54,710 bases of DNA. Source: Candidatus Sulfotelmatobacter sp. (GTDB lineage: Bacteria; Acidobacteriota; Terriglobia; Terriglobales; Acidobacteriaceae). The notes beneath the pieces were generated by a model. It did no database searches, had not been told where the DNA came from, and saw only the letters and a program-made list of their open reading frames with translations. The stretch is taken from NCBI GenBank assembly GCA_030041215.1, contig JASHOH010000178.1, forward strand, positions 1 through 54,710, in the 5' to 3' direction. Every line of letters starts with the position of its first letter. Position 1 is the stretch's first letter. This document shows, one piece after another, positions 9,996-18,141 of the stretch. The position numbers and the translations under genes are program-made.

Positions 9996-10050
9996 CAAGC
10001 CCCGTGCATCAACCACTCTGCCGGATCTGCGACGCGCTGGAGATGCGTGA

Positions 10051-10227
10051 ATGAGGGTTCTCGACCTTGGCTGCGGCGACGGCAAAACACCCCAGAAACT
10101 AGGCCTTCCTTCCGGCTGGAAAATTGTTGGTGTCGACATGCTTCCAGTTGTGGCAGGCTATTCAACCCTCTGCGAGCATTTCCCTAACGTCGTTGCCCTC
10201 CACGGAGATCAGCGATGGCACTTTTAA
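10051..10227 (+). pseudogene. Truncated SAM-methyltransferase fragment
   Basis: A 58-codon frame starting MRVLDLGCG. Its first ~28 residues (RVLDLGCG.G.TPQKL.LP..W.IVGVD) are near-identical to residues 41-68 of the intact methyltransferase at 10410-11060, including SAM motif I. After HFPN the similarity fades, and the frame ends at TAA 10225-10227 inside a piece of propeller gene. An in-frame TGA lies immediately upstream (10048-10050), and the first 40 residues of the intact homologue are missing. It lacks the SAM-fold strands beta4-beta7, so it cannot be an active enzyme. It is best read as a broken duplicate of its neighbour. Confidence 0.75.
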
Positions 10228-10279
10228 CTGTCCGCTAGCCGAGAGGCGCAGCGACGTATTCGTCGTGAAGCTGCAATAA
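10207..10279 (+). pseudogene. 3-prime remnant of a propeller-like lipoprotein gene
   Basis: In the frame starting at 10214 the DNA encodes DGTFNCPLAERRSDVFVVKL, one Q and TAA. The last 21 residues of the lipoprotein at 6135-8156 are DGTFNCSVSERRSDVLVVKL plus Q, so 17 of 21 match. At DNA level the run GAGAGGCGCAGCGACGT is exactly shared. It begins inside, and in a different frame from, the methyltransferase fragment, so a recombination junction lies at about 10205-10215. It must derive from a third family member or from a copy of 6135-8156. Confidence 0.8.
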
Positions 10280-10409
10280 GCCCTCGTCACACTGTTTATC
10301 CTCGGATTCTGATTCCATCCTCGCAGGGAAGAACCCGCGCTTCCTGCTGTTCGCACAGCCCTTTCACAGGTGCCGATGGCCGAGGCGAAACAGAGCCACT
10401 TCACCCGCG

Positions 10410-11060
10410 TTGCAGATCAGACACAACAAATACCCCATTTTCGGGGATGTCGTCTCGATTGACCTTCCCTACCATATGATAAACGTAGAAGTGGGCCAAT
10501 CCCTATCCTCGCGAAGGCGGGCTATAGTGAGAGTGCTCGATCTGGGTTGTGGGGCGGGGCTGACCCCGCAAAAGCTGAACCTCCCGGCCGACTGGGAGAT
10601 CGTGGGTGTTGACACCAGCTATCAGGCTCTTCGTAAGGCGCGGGAGAGTTTTCCGAACCGCAGCTTCATTTGCGCGAAAGCAGAGAGCTTGCCATTTCGC
10701 GGTTCACAGTTTGAGTGTGTCATTTCAAACGTCGCACTGCCGTATACAAATATCCCCAACAGCCTGGCGGAGGCCAACCGTGTACTAGCCGTTGGCGGCA
10801 CGCTGCTGGCATCGTTGCACAACGTAAGGTTCACGCTTGCGGAGCTCCGTCAGGCGCTTCCGCGTCTCAGAGCTTCAGTCTATCGAGCCTGGGTTCTGCT
10901 AAATGGCATCATCTTTCACCTCTTCGGCCGTGTTTTTGGAGAATCTTTCCAAACGGAGCGCGGCATGAGATTGGCGCTTAAACGCGCCGGCTTCGCAGGT
11001 GTCGCTTTCCGTAATGATCCGAAACGATGGTTTGTGGAAGCCATGAAACCGCAGCCGTGA
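10410..11060 (+). CDS. Class I SAM-dependent methyltransferase
   Basis: 216 residues using TTG 10410; the next in-frame ATG (10476) lies in mid-domain and would still keep motif I. Motif I is VLDLGCGAG (42-50), the acidic residue of motif II is in IVGVDTS, and the post-motif strand is FECVISNVALPY, as in Methyltransf_11 proteins. The C-terminal helix region (LLNGIIFHLFG) is hydrophobic and may dock on the membrane or on a lipid-linked substrate. The UbiE-like fold does not define the substrate; in this setting sugar or lipid-linked oligosaccharide methylation is plausible. A broken partial copy lies 180 bp upstream. No good Shine-Dalgarno site is visible for any start. Confidence 0.75.
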   Translation: MQIRHNKYPIFGDVVSIDLPYHMINVEVGQSLSSRRRAIVRVLDLGCGAGLTPQKLNLPADWEIVGVDTSYQALRKARESFPNRSFICAKAESLPFRGSQFECVISNVALPYTNIPNSLAEANRVLAVGGTLLASLHNVRFTLAELRQALPRLRASVYRAWVLLNGIIFHLFGRVFGESFQTERGMRLALKRAGFAGVAFRNDPKRWFVEAMKPQP

Positions 11061-11163
11061 GTGGGAGCGGTGCAGGAAGCGGGGTTAATGGACCAGAGCG
11101 AGGAACCTTCCGCTGCATCCTTGGCTTTGTCCGGAAGGTGTACAGAGCGCAAACCTGAGAAGC

Positions 11164-12129
11164 CTAACTGTCACGCCCGGCGAATTTTTGTCGGTAGTAA
11201 GCGACTCCGTCGAGATATTTGCCGATTTCCAGCGGGCTGGTCTTGCGCGTCATGCCGATGCGAGGCAGCTGGTAGCGGTCGCTTCTCACACTGACCATTC
11301 CCTGTTGGGCAACAACCGCACAAGCATATCCCGCTTCCTGCACTTGCCTGATCTGGGCCGGCCGGAAGTCGCCCGGCATACCATTGGGATAGCAAAAAGA
11401 CTTCACCGGTCTTCCGATACGCTTTTCAATGTCGCTTCGCGAACGGGTGAATTCCTGCCAGGATTCCTCGTCGGTAACACTGGAGAGAATTATATGTGTA
11501 GCGGTGTGCGAGCCAATTTCCATCAGGCCGGAATCCGCCATTTCGCGCAATTCATCCCAGGAGCAGGCGGCGTATTTTGGCGGAGCAGCCGACGGTATGG
11601 AGATTCCCGCGTTCGTGGCCATGGCTTCGATATAGGCATCGCGATCTGATGGCCGCTGCTTATTCAGCATTCGGAAGACGTCATTCAGTTTACCTTCCGG
11701 CAGTTCTTTCGGAGGGTTGGTTTGCTCAGCCAGCCACAGGACTTTATCTGTCCAGATCCAACCCTGGCTTCCCACAAACGAGCTCACCACAAAGAAGGTG
11801 GCTGGAAGGTTGTATTCCTTCATGAGTGGAAAAAAGAACTCATAGCAGTCTCTTCGGCCGTCATCGATGGTCAAAGCGACCATCTTCGCATCAAGTGGGC
11901 GGCCAGAAGCCAGCCGTTCAGCGATCTGGAGCAGGGGAACAACTTTGTAATGCTGGCGCAGATACTCGAACTGCGCTCGAATTCCCTGCCCATTCAGACT
12001 GCCCGGTTCGGCTGTGCCTGGCGCGGAAAAATTGTGATACATCAGAATTCTTGCGAGGTGGGCGGAAGAGGCGCGGGCCAGTGAAAACAGACCACAGCTC
12101 CGCATCACCCGGAGCGCTAATTTGCTCAT
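11164..12129 (-). CDS. Polysaccharide deacetylase (NodB / carbohydrate esterase 4 family)
   Basis: 321 residues. NodB motif 1 is TIDDG (87-91), giving the general-base Asp and the metal-binding Asp. Motif 2 is SHTATH (207-212), the two metal-binding His. Motif 3 is FCYPNG (245-250). This is the complete metal triad of CE4 enzymes, which remove N- or O-acetyl groups from polysaccharides. A 60-residue insert between motifs 1 and 2 (about 125-190) is typical of the long form seen in EPS clusters. There is no obvious signal peptide, although residues 5-30 are mildly hydrophobic. It is transcribed alone, divergent from the methyltransferase at 12304 and facing 10410-11060. Confidence 0.85.
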   Translation of the reverse strand: MSKLALRVMRSCGLFSLARASSAHLARILMYHNFSAPGTAEPGSLNGQGIRAQFEYLRQHYKVVPLLQIAERLASGRPLDAKMVALTIDDGRRDCYEFFFPLMKEYNLPATFFVVSSFVGSQGWIWTDKVLWLAEQTNPPKELPEGKLNDVFRMLNKQRPSDRDAYIEAMATNAGISIPSAAPPKYAACSWDELREMADSGLMEIGSHTATHIILSSVTDEESWQEFTRSRSDIEKRIGRPVKSFCYPNGMPGDFRPAQIRQVQEAGYACAVVAQQGMVSVRSDRYQLPRIGMTRKTSPLEIGKYLDGVAYYRQKFAGRDS

Positions 12130-12303
12130 GGTATAGCGCGCCGTTCACCGAGGCGCGTATAGACGGCATGAAATGGCAAGAACGGCGCGGCCGCCTGGAG
12201 AAGAAGCGTCAAAATAGTGCAACGCATTTGAACGCAATCATAGCATTCGCCCGGAGAAGCGAACCAGAACCGGTCACGTGATTACTTTCGAATTCCGGGC
12301 TTT

Positions 12304-13395
12304 ATGGCGCGGAATCCGACTTTTGAGGTAACCTTAACAAGTCAGTCATCCAAAAAGCAGAACACCACCCCCAACCAGCGTTTTAGGAGAGCGTTGCTAC
12401 CCGGGAACCAAGAATTGACTGAGCCCACGGCCGCATTTGATCTGCTTTCTTTGCTGCGCTGTCCTGTTTGCCGGGGATCCCTGACTCGTGAGGAGAATGC
12501 CTACGTCTGCCCCGTTTGCCAGCTGCATTTTCCCGAGGTGCGCGGAATCTTTCGCTTTGTCGACGAGTCCAACTATGCCGACAGCTTCGGATACCAGTGG
12601 AAGCGGTTTGACCGAACCATACTGGACCGCGCGGACAGGAACCTCTCCGAAAAGGACTTCATCCGCAAGACCGGCCTGCAGCCGCAAGACTTGCGAGGAA
12701 AGCTAGTGCTCGACGTAGGCTGTGGCATGGGACGATTCGCCGAAGTGGTCACCCGGTGGGGCGCGCGTGTGATCGGAATTGACCTCAGCGGCGCCGCCGA
12801 AGTGGCCGCGAAGAACCTGGCCGACCGTGACTTTCTAGCCGTTCAGGCCGATGTTTTTGCTCTGCCTTTTGCGCCTGAGACTTTCGATTGCATTTACAGC
12901 ATGGGCGTGCTGCATCACACTCCCGATTGTGAAAAAGCGGTGGAGTCGTTGCCGCAGTATTTGAAGCCGGGCGGCACGCTGGTGGTCTGGCTTTACAGCG
13001 GTTACAACAAGTGGTACCGCTTCAGTGACCAATATCGAAAAATCACTCGCCGAGTTTCGCCGCGGCTCTTGCATGGTTTTTTCCGGGTCGCGGTGCCTTT
13101 CTTCTACTGGCTCGATCGCGGGCTTCGCGCCGTGCCGGTAGTCGGCAAACCTTTGGCGGGAGTGGTTCACCACGTTTTTCCGGTCAATCGGCATCCCGAT
13201 CCGGAGGTGCGAGTGCTTGACACTTTGGATTGGTACTCGCCCGAGCATCAATCTAAACATACCTACGAACAGGTGTTCCGCTGGTTCGAAAAGTGCGGAC
13301 TGGAAGCTCTTACCGTGGGAGAAGTTGCGGTGGGAGTCAGAGGCAGAAAGCCGGCAAAGAGCTCATCCCTGACGGTAACTGTAAGTGATCGGTAG
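12304..13395 (+). CDS. SAM methyltransferase with Trm112-like zinc ribbon
   Basis: 363 residues from ATG 12304. A 40-residue polar N-terminal leader is followed by a Trm112-type zinc ribbon (LLRCPVCRGSL at 51-61 and VCPVCQLHFP at 68-77; four Cys) and then by a Methyltransf_11-type domain (LDVGCGMGRF at 135-144, GIDLSG, YSMGVLHHTPD). The C-terminal 130 residues include an amphipathic stretch HGFFRVAVPFFYWLD that could touch the membrane. The ribbon-plus-methyltransferase layout is common in polysaccharide and glycolipid clusters; the acceptor is unknown. It starts a plus-strand series 12304-15584 (methyltransferase, sulfotransferase, BioF2-like) with gaps of 44-57 bp, so co-transcription is likely. 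Confidence 0.85.
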   Translation: MARNPTFEVTLTSQSSKKQNTTPNQRFRRALLPGNQELTEPTAAFDLLSLLRCPVCRGSLTREENAYVCPVCQLHFPEVRGIFRFVDESNYADSFGYQWKRFDRTILDRADRNLSEKDFIRKTGLQPQDLRGKLVLDVGCGMGRFAEVVTRWGARVIGIDLSGAAEVAAKNLADRDFLAVQADVFALPFAPETFDCIYSMGVLHHTPDCEKAVESLPQYLKPGGTLVVWLYSGYNKWYRFSDQYRKITRRVSPRLLHGFFRVAVPFFYWLDRGLRAVPVVGKPLAGVVHHVFPVNRHPDPEVRVLDTLDWYSPEHQSKHTYEQVFRWFEKCGLEALTVGEVAVGVRGRKPAKSSSLTVTVSDR

Positions 13396-13439
13396 AACAC
13401 TCGAAACGGCATTAGCTTGGTTACGAGGTTGATAGACGC

Positions 13440-14270
13440 ATGTCCGGTTTCATTAAACGCCTCCGAGCGTACGTCAGAGTCGTCACAAAACGACAAGCTG
13501 CCGCTCACGGGCTAACGGTTTATCAGGATGATACCTTTCTGGTTTCATTCCCACGCTCAGGGAACACCTGGACCCGTTTTCTGGTTTGCAATCTGATCGA
13601 GCCCGATCATCCCGTCACCTTCGCCGGCATTGAATCGCGGATCCCCGAGATTTACGACTGCACCGACCGCGAGCTGCGGGCGTTCCCGCGTCCGCGCATC
13701 ATCAAGAGCCACGAAAGTTTCGATCCGCGTTATAGGAAGGTGATTTACATTGTGCGCGATCCGCGGGATGTTGTTCTTTCCTATTACGAGTATCAACTGA
13801 AGCGGCGAGTCATCACCGAAAGTTGCACTCTGGAGGAATTTCTTCCCCGCTTCATGGAATCCGAATTCGAACCTATGACCGGCTCATGGAGGGACCACGT
13901 GCTTAGTTGGACGGCGACCAGGAGAGGCCAAAAAAAATTTCTGCTGCTGCGCTACGAGGACATGTTGGCCCACACTCAGGAGGAAAGTACCAAGATCGCG
14001 AAGTTCCTCGGACTTGACTCTGGCGCCGAAAGAGTTGCGCGCGCGGTCGCGTTGAGTTCGGCCGAGCGAATGCGCAGCCTGGAGAAACAACAGTCACGAA
14101 AGTGGAAAGAGACCAGGAAAACACGGCAGGACAAGCCTTTCGTTCGCAAGGCGACGTCGGGAGGGTGGAAGGCAGCTTTGCCCAAGAATTGTGTTGCGAT
14201 AATCGAGTCAGCCTGGGGAGATGTTATGCGCTCAGTTGGATATGAACTATCGACGCGGCTCAATTCGTAG
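13440..14270 (+). CDS. Sulfotransferase (PAPS-dependent, Sulfotransfer_1 family)
   Basis: 276 residues. The 5-prime-phosphosulfate-binding loop is SFPRSGNTW (36-44), the 3-prime-phosphate-binding region is VIYIVRDPRDVVLSY (101-115), and the likely catalytic His is in IKSHESFDP (near 91). The C-terminal FVRKATSGGWK matches the PAPS-binding RxGxxGxWK-type ending. The family moves sulfate from PAPS to a hydroxyl or amine; here a sugar acceptor is inferred. It is a close paralogue of 24951-25814, sharing SHE.FDPRY.KVIYIVRDPRDV and TRQDKPFVR.ATSGGWK. No PAPS-synthesis gene is in the window. Confidence 0.9.
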   Translation: MSGFIKRLRAYVRVVTKRQAAAHGLTVYQDDTFLVSFPRSGNTWTRFLVCNLIEPDHPVTFAGIESRIPEIYDCTDRELRAFPRPRIIKSHESFDPRYRKVIYIVRDPRDVVLSYYEYQLKRRVITESCTLEEFLPRFMESEFEPMTGSWRDHVLSWTATRRGQKKFLLLRYEDMLAHTQEESTKIAKFLGLDSGAERVARAVALSSAERMRSLEKQQSRKWKETRKTRQDKPFVRKATSGGWKAALPKNCVAIIESAWGDVMRSVGYELSTRLNS

Positions 14271-14327
14271 CTGCTTCGGTCCAGGGGGCACTTTTCAATC
14301 ATTACCAAATCATAAGACGCGCTTTTT

Positions 14328-15584
14328 ATGACCGTTCCATCCACCTTGAGTCCACCTGCAACGGCAACAGCGAGCCGGGAGTTGCGCCTGCGCGTGTATG
14401 ACTCGCTCGAATCGCTGGAGCGGCTGCGCCCCGCGTGGGAAAAATTGTTAGCAGAAGTTCCGACCGCCAGCGTTTTTTCCACTTGGGAGTGGCTTGGCGC
14501 CTGGTGGCGCGCCTTTGGCGAAGGGCAGCGGTTGCAAGTCCTGGCTCTTTTTGACGATCACGAGCAACTGGCCGGTCTCGCACCCCTCGGAATCACCCAT
14601 CACACGATTTTTCGGGGCTGCCGGCTTCGACTTGTTCGATTGATGGGCGATGGAAGCGCAGATAGCGATAATCTGGACATCATTGCGCAGCCGGGTTCGG
14701 AACAGGCGGTGACGGATGCGTTTCTTCGGTACTTGGAATCATCCTCACGCGATTGGGATTTTTGTGCTTTAAATACCTTGCCTTCGTACTCTCCAGTCGG
14801 ACAATGTCTGTTACAGACACTCGGTTTGCAGAATTGGCCGCATTCCACCTCCCAGCGCCGTGGTTTTGCAATCGATCTGCCCAAGGACTGGGAAACCTAT
14901 CGCAAGCAACTCAGTTACAACGAGCGCGGCCAGCTCGGCAAGTATATGCGTCGGCTGGAGAGAGAGTACAAGGTGCGCTTGCATGCGGCAACGGAGTCTG
15001 ATCTTTCCGCGTGCTTGCAGGACTTTTTCGATCTTCATCAGAAGCGCTGGGTGAGCCAGGGCCAAGCGGGCAGCTTTGCTTCCCAGGCCAGACGCGAGTT
15101 CTATCATGATTTGTCACGCCGCCTTCTGGAGCGCGGATGGCTCCAACTGTGGATGCTGGAACTCAATGGCGCCAACGTCGGCGCGGAATATGATTTTCTT
15201 TGGAAAGACACTGTCTATTGCCTGCAAGGCGGGTTCGATACGAATATGGCGTCAGGCCATCTAGGGTACGTTTTGCGCGGTTATGTGCTGAAGCAATTAA
15301 TCGAAACCGGCATTGGGCACTACGATTTTCTAGCGGGACGGGAATCGTATAAGGGACGCTGGGCTGGAAGAGAGACCTGGTACTTTAACATTCAGTTTGC
15401 CCGGCCTGGAAGCCGAGGGGCGCTGTATTTAAGATTGAAGCACAAGGCGGCAGAAACAAAAGAATGGCTTCGCCAGCGGCTGCCCAAGAATGCCTGGAAG
15501 CTGCTTCAGAATGCGAAAGCTGCCGGCAGAGATCGGGCGAAAAGCAGTTATAGCTTTGGAGGGGCTCGAGAAAGTCGTGGTTAG
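14328..15584 (+). CDS. BioF2-like (GNAT/FemAB fold) acyltransferase
   Basis: 418 residues from ATG 14328. The N-terminal half has the family pattern FSTWEWLGAWWRAFGEG (about residues 47-63), and the C-terminal GNAT half has LGAEYDFLW-like (VGAEYDFLWKDTVY), then GHLGYVLRGYVL and YDFLAGRESYKGRWAG. This is the CelD/BcsL-type Acetyltransf_6 family, commonly encoded in cellulose, EPS and exosortase loci. The acyl donor and acceptor are unknown. It resembles the fragment at 1-264. It is the last gene of the 12304-15584 unit and converges on 15678-16328. Confidence 0.85.
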   Translation: MTVPSTLSPPATATASRELRLRVYDSLESLERLRPAWEKLLAEVPTASVFSTWEWLGAWWRAFGEGQRLQVLALFDDHEQLAGLAPLGITHHTIFRGCRLRLVRLMGDGSADSDNLDIIAQPGSEQAVTDAFLRYLESSSRDWDFCALNTLPSYSPVGQCLLQTLGLQNWPHSTSQRRGFAIDLPKDWETYRKQLSYNERGQLGKYMRRLEREYKVRLHAATESDLSACLQDFFDLHQKRWVSQGQAGSFASQARREFYHDLSRRLLERGWLQLWMLELNGANVGAEYDFLWKDTVYCLQGGFDTNMASGHLGYVLRGYVLKQLIETGIGHYDFLAGRESYKGRWAGRETWYFNIQFARPGSRGALYLRLKHKAAETKEWLRQRLPKNAWKLLQNAKAAGRDRAKSSYSFGGARESRG

Positions 15585-15677
15585 CCTCTCAAATTGTGCG
15601 ATGAAATTCTGCGAGCTACCCTTAAAGGCAATGGCCTATCCAGAAAATCCGTGCACCCCTATCACTTCGCCAAGATT

Positions 15678-16328
15678 CTATGGTCCGCCCAGCAAGGTCC
15701 AAAGGAACCTAGTACATTCGCCCAGCCAGATCTTGGCCGCTTGCCGATGCCGCCACCATGGTTTTTGAAACTCCGGATCGGCAACACCCTCCATTGAGAA
15801 GTGTAGCGCCGGATCGTGACGCGCGATGGTTTTTCGCCACAGAATCCGGGCGCGGTGAGTGTGATAGTCGGAAGTTACAATGACAATCGATCGCCACGTG
15901 TGCTCCTGGATACAGCCCATCAAAACCTCCGCCTCCTGTGCCGTTGAGTTCACGCCAGCACTCGTTTCGCAGAAATCCACCCGCGAGGCCAACTGTTCGC
16001 CGTAAGTTCTTTCCAGATAGGCCCGAGCGACGGGCGGTATGGATTGTCCCCAGTATGATTCCTTGGGAACGCTGACAAGGACTCTGTTTGCGACTCCCTG
16101 CTGCAGAAGGCTAATGGCCCCTGTAAGGCGGGCCTTTTCGCCGAGGATCGAACCTTGCAGCACTACAGCTGAGTCCACATGGGTGGGCATGGGATCGATA
16201 GAAACCAGCAGATTGTTGCCCCAAAGCAATATACTCAAGACGATCAAAACAGCGACAACGAATAGCCACCCAACGATTCGTAGAAACGGCTGGGATCGCG
16301 ACGGCATGGGTTGGATTTCGTGGTTCAT
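15678..16328 (-). CDS. YdcF/ElyC-like DUF218 membrane protein
   Basis: 216 residues from ATG 16328; a TTG two codons earlier (16334) is possible. One N-terminal transmembrane helix (about residues 18-40) is followed by a DUF218 domain: AVVLQGSILGEK, ARLTGAISLLQQG, TSAGVNSTAQEAE and IVIVTSDYHTHRARILWRK. The family is built on a Rossmann-like fold and is linked to envelope carbohydrate metabolism (ElyC, SanA), with undecaprenyl-phosphate sugar metabolism often suggested. The soluble domain should face the periplasm. It is a single gene convergent with the BioF2-like gene, and its upstream region faces the flippase promoter. Confidence 0.8.
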   Translation of the reverse strand: MNHEIQPMPSRSQPFLRIVGWLFVVAVLIVLSILLWGNNLLVSIDPMPTHVDSAVVLQGSILGEKARLTGAISLLQQGVANRVLVSVPKESYWGQSIPPVARAYLERTYGEQLASRVDFCETSAGVNSTAQEAEVLMGCIQEHTWRSIVIVTSDYHTHRARILWRKTIARHDPALHFSMEGVADPEFQKPWWRHRQAAKIWLGECTRFLWTLLGGP

Positions 16329-16376
16329 GTTCAATTCTGGCGACTACGAAGTCTCCAAGTAATCTAGACATTATCC

Positions 16377-16402
16377 CTAGCGTAAGCCATGCTGAACGCT
16401 AG
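16377..16402. repeat. 7-bp inverted repeat CTAGCGT/ACGCTAG
   Basis: CTAGCGT (16377-16383) and ACGCTAG (16396-16402) are perfect inverted repeats separated by 12 bases. They lie in the 246-bp divergent region between the DUF218 gene and the flippase. Length and placement suit a dimeric regulator site, but no regulator can be named. A TTGACT hexamer follows directly at 16404-16409 and could be a -35 element, though its matching -10 is poor. Confidence 0.35.
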
Positions 16403-16574
16403 CTTGACTTGCTGCGGCCCTTCGAGCAAAATGAATCAACGTTGATCGCCAATCGTTCGCGGCAAATCCCCCCGTCTAACCCACTGAAATAAAAGGGCTT
16501 CGCAGTCCGAGGGATTGCTAGTATTGTGAAAATCATGCAGGGATGAAATGGCTGAGCACTCAGAGGAATGAATC

Positions 16575-18107
16575 TTGGATTCCCAGCAAAGCATAGGAGA
16601 AAGTCCGGCATCGATTGCCACCGAGCCACCCTCCGTGGCCGATAGTGCGGCGATCAGGAAGATGGACCGATCGCTGGCGCACAGTATTGCCTGGCGAGCG
16701 GCAGGCGACTGGATCAGCCAGCTTTTTGCCTGGCTCTCACTTCTCATCATTGTTCGTCTGCTTTCTCCCGCGGACTTCGGGCTGGTCGCCATGGGCGCGG
16801 TGCTGATGCCATACTTGCGCTGCATCGGTACCTTCGGAATAACGCGAACCATTGTGAATTTTCCCGACCTGGGTGAAGACCACATCGCGCAACTAAATAC
16901 TTTTTCTGTCGTTCTCGGCTTTGTCTGTTTTGCAATTGCCGCTGTTCTGGCTTATCCCGCTTCCCTGTTCTTCAGGGACCCCCGTCTTGTCCCCGTGGTT
17001 ATCGTCATCAGCAGTTCTCTCATACCTTGGGGATTCCGCGCCGTACCGGAGGGTTTGCTCGAGAAAGACAGACGCTTTCGAACGTTATCTACTTACGACG
17101 CACTATTCGCTGTGTTGGCAGCGGCTGTCACTCTCGCCATGGCCTATTTGGGGTTTGGATACTGGGCGCTGGCGTGGGGAAACGTGATTGGCAATATTGT
17201 CCGCTCAGGGCTGATCATGCTGGCCCGTCCGCACTACTTCGCCATGCCCCGGCTCAAGGAAATACGCGAGCCTTTGGTGTTCGGATGGCACGTCCTGGTG
17301 TCTCTGGTCGCCATGAATTCGTACCAGAACCTCGATAATGCTACCGTCGGGCGCGTGCTTGGGCGGACTGCCGTTGGCTTTTATGGCATGGCCTGGACGC
17401 TCGCTAACGTCCCATTGGAAAAGGTCACGACTTTGGTCACAACGGTCGTACCCAGCTATTTGGCGGCGCTGCAAAAAACGCCAGCAGAGATTCGCCGCTA
17501 CTTACGCACACTGACCGAAGCTCTTTCGCTTATCACGTTTCCAGCCACAGTCGGGCTGGGCCTGGTCGCGAGGGAACTGGTCCCGCTCGCTCTGGGTCTC
17601 AAATGGCAGGGTGTCGTGGTGCCTCTGGAGATCCTCTCGGTGTATGCGGCATTTCGATCAATTGTCGCGCTGCTTCCCAAAGTGCTGACTGCGATCGGAA
17701 ATCCGCGTTTCGTGATGCGCTGTGATCTGTTTGGACTGGTGCTGATGCCGACGGCGTTTTTCGTTGGCTCACGATGGGGCACGGCAGGAGTGGCCTGGGC
17801 ATGGGTGGTGGCCTATCCTCTGGTTGCAGGTTTTCTCTATTGGAAGACATTTACCTCCATCGACATGGAAGCCTCTGAGTATATTCGCGCGCTGCGGCCG
17901 GCACTCGATGCCACCATCGCGATGAGCGGTTCCGTTCTGCTGCTGAAATGGCTGGCGCCGCAGACCTTGCCGTTGGTCCACCGCCTGGCGATGGAAGTTG
18001 CCCTTGGCATGATCACTTATGTGGGCGTGGCCTTTCTGTTTCATTACCAGCGGATGAAAGCTTTTCTGGAATTGGCAAAAGAGTTTAGACGAAAAAAACG
18101 CGCATGA
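16575..18107 (+). CDS. Wzx-like polysaccharide flippase (MOP superfamily)
   Basis: 510 residues using TTG 16575, which has AGAGGA eight bases upstream; ATG 16662 (after AGGAAG) is the alternative and removes a polar leader. About 13-14 hydrophobic segments follow. The N-terminal pattern SLAHSIAWRAAGDWISQLFAW then RLLSPADFGLVAMG is the hallmark of the Polysacc_synt_3 / oligosaccharide flippase branch (compare WzxC). It would move lipid-linked repeat units across the inner membrane for Wzy/ligase-type assembly. It heads a plus-strand run 16575-21031 with a propeller-like protein, a deacetylase and a sulfotransferase, the last three sharing overlapping stop/start codons. Confidence 0.9.
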   Translation: MDSQQSIGESPASIATEPPSVADSAAIRKMDRSLAHSIAWRAAGDWISQLFAWLSLLIIVRLLSPADFGLVAMGAVLMPYLRCIGTFGITRTIVNFPDLGEDHIAQLNTFSVVLGFVCFAIAAVLAYPASLFFRDPRLVPVVIVISSSLIPWGFRAVPEGLLEKDRRFRTLSTYDALFAVLAAAVTLAMAYLGFGYWALAWGNVIGNIVRSGLIMLARPHYFAMPRLKEIREPLVFGWHVLVSLVAMNSYQNLDNATVGRVLGRTAVGFYGMAWTLANVPLEKVTTLVTTVVPSYLAALQKTPAEIRRYLRTLTEALSLITFPATVGLGLVARELVPLALGLKWQGVVVPLEILSVYAAFRSIVALLPKVLTAIGNPRFVMRCDLFGLVLMPTAFFVGSRWGTAGVAWAWVVAYPLVAGFLYWKTFTSIDMEASEYIRALRPALDATIAMSGSVLLLKWLAPQTLPLVHRLAMEVALGMITYVGVAFLFHYQRMKAFLELAKEFRRKKRA

Positions 18108-18141
18108 AGATCATCGCAACCCGCCTGGCAAGGACGAATCG

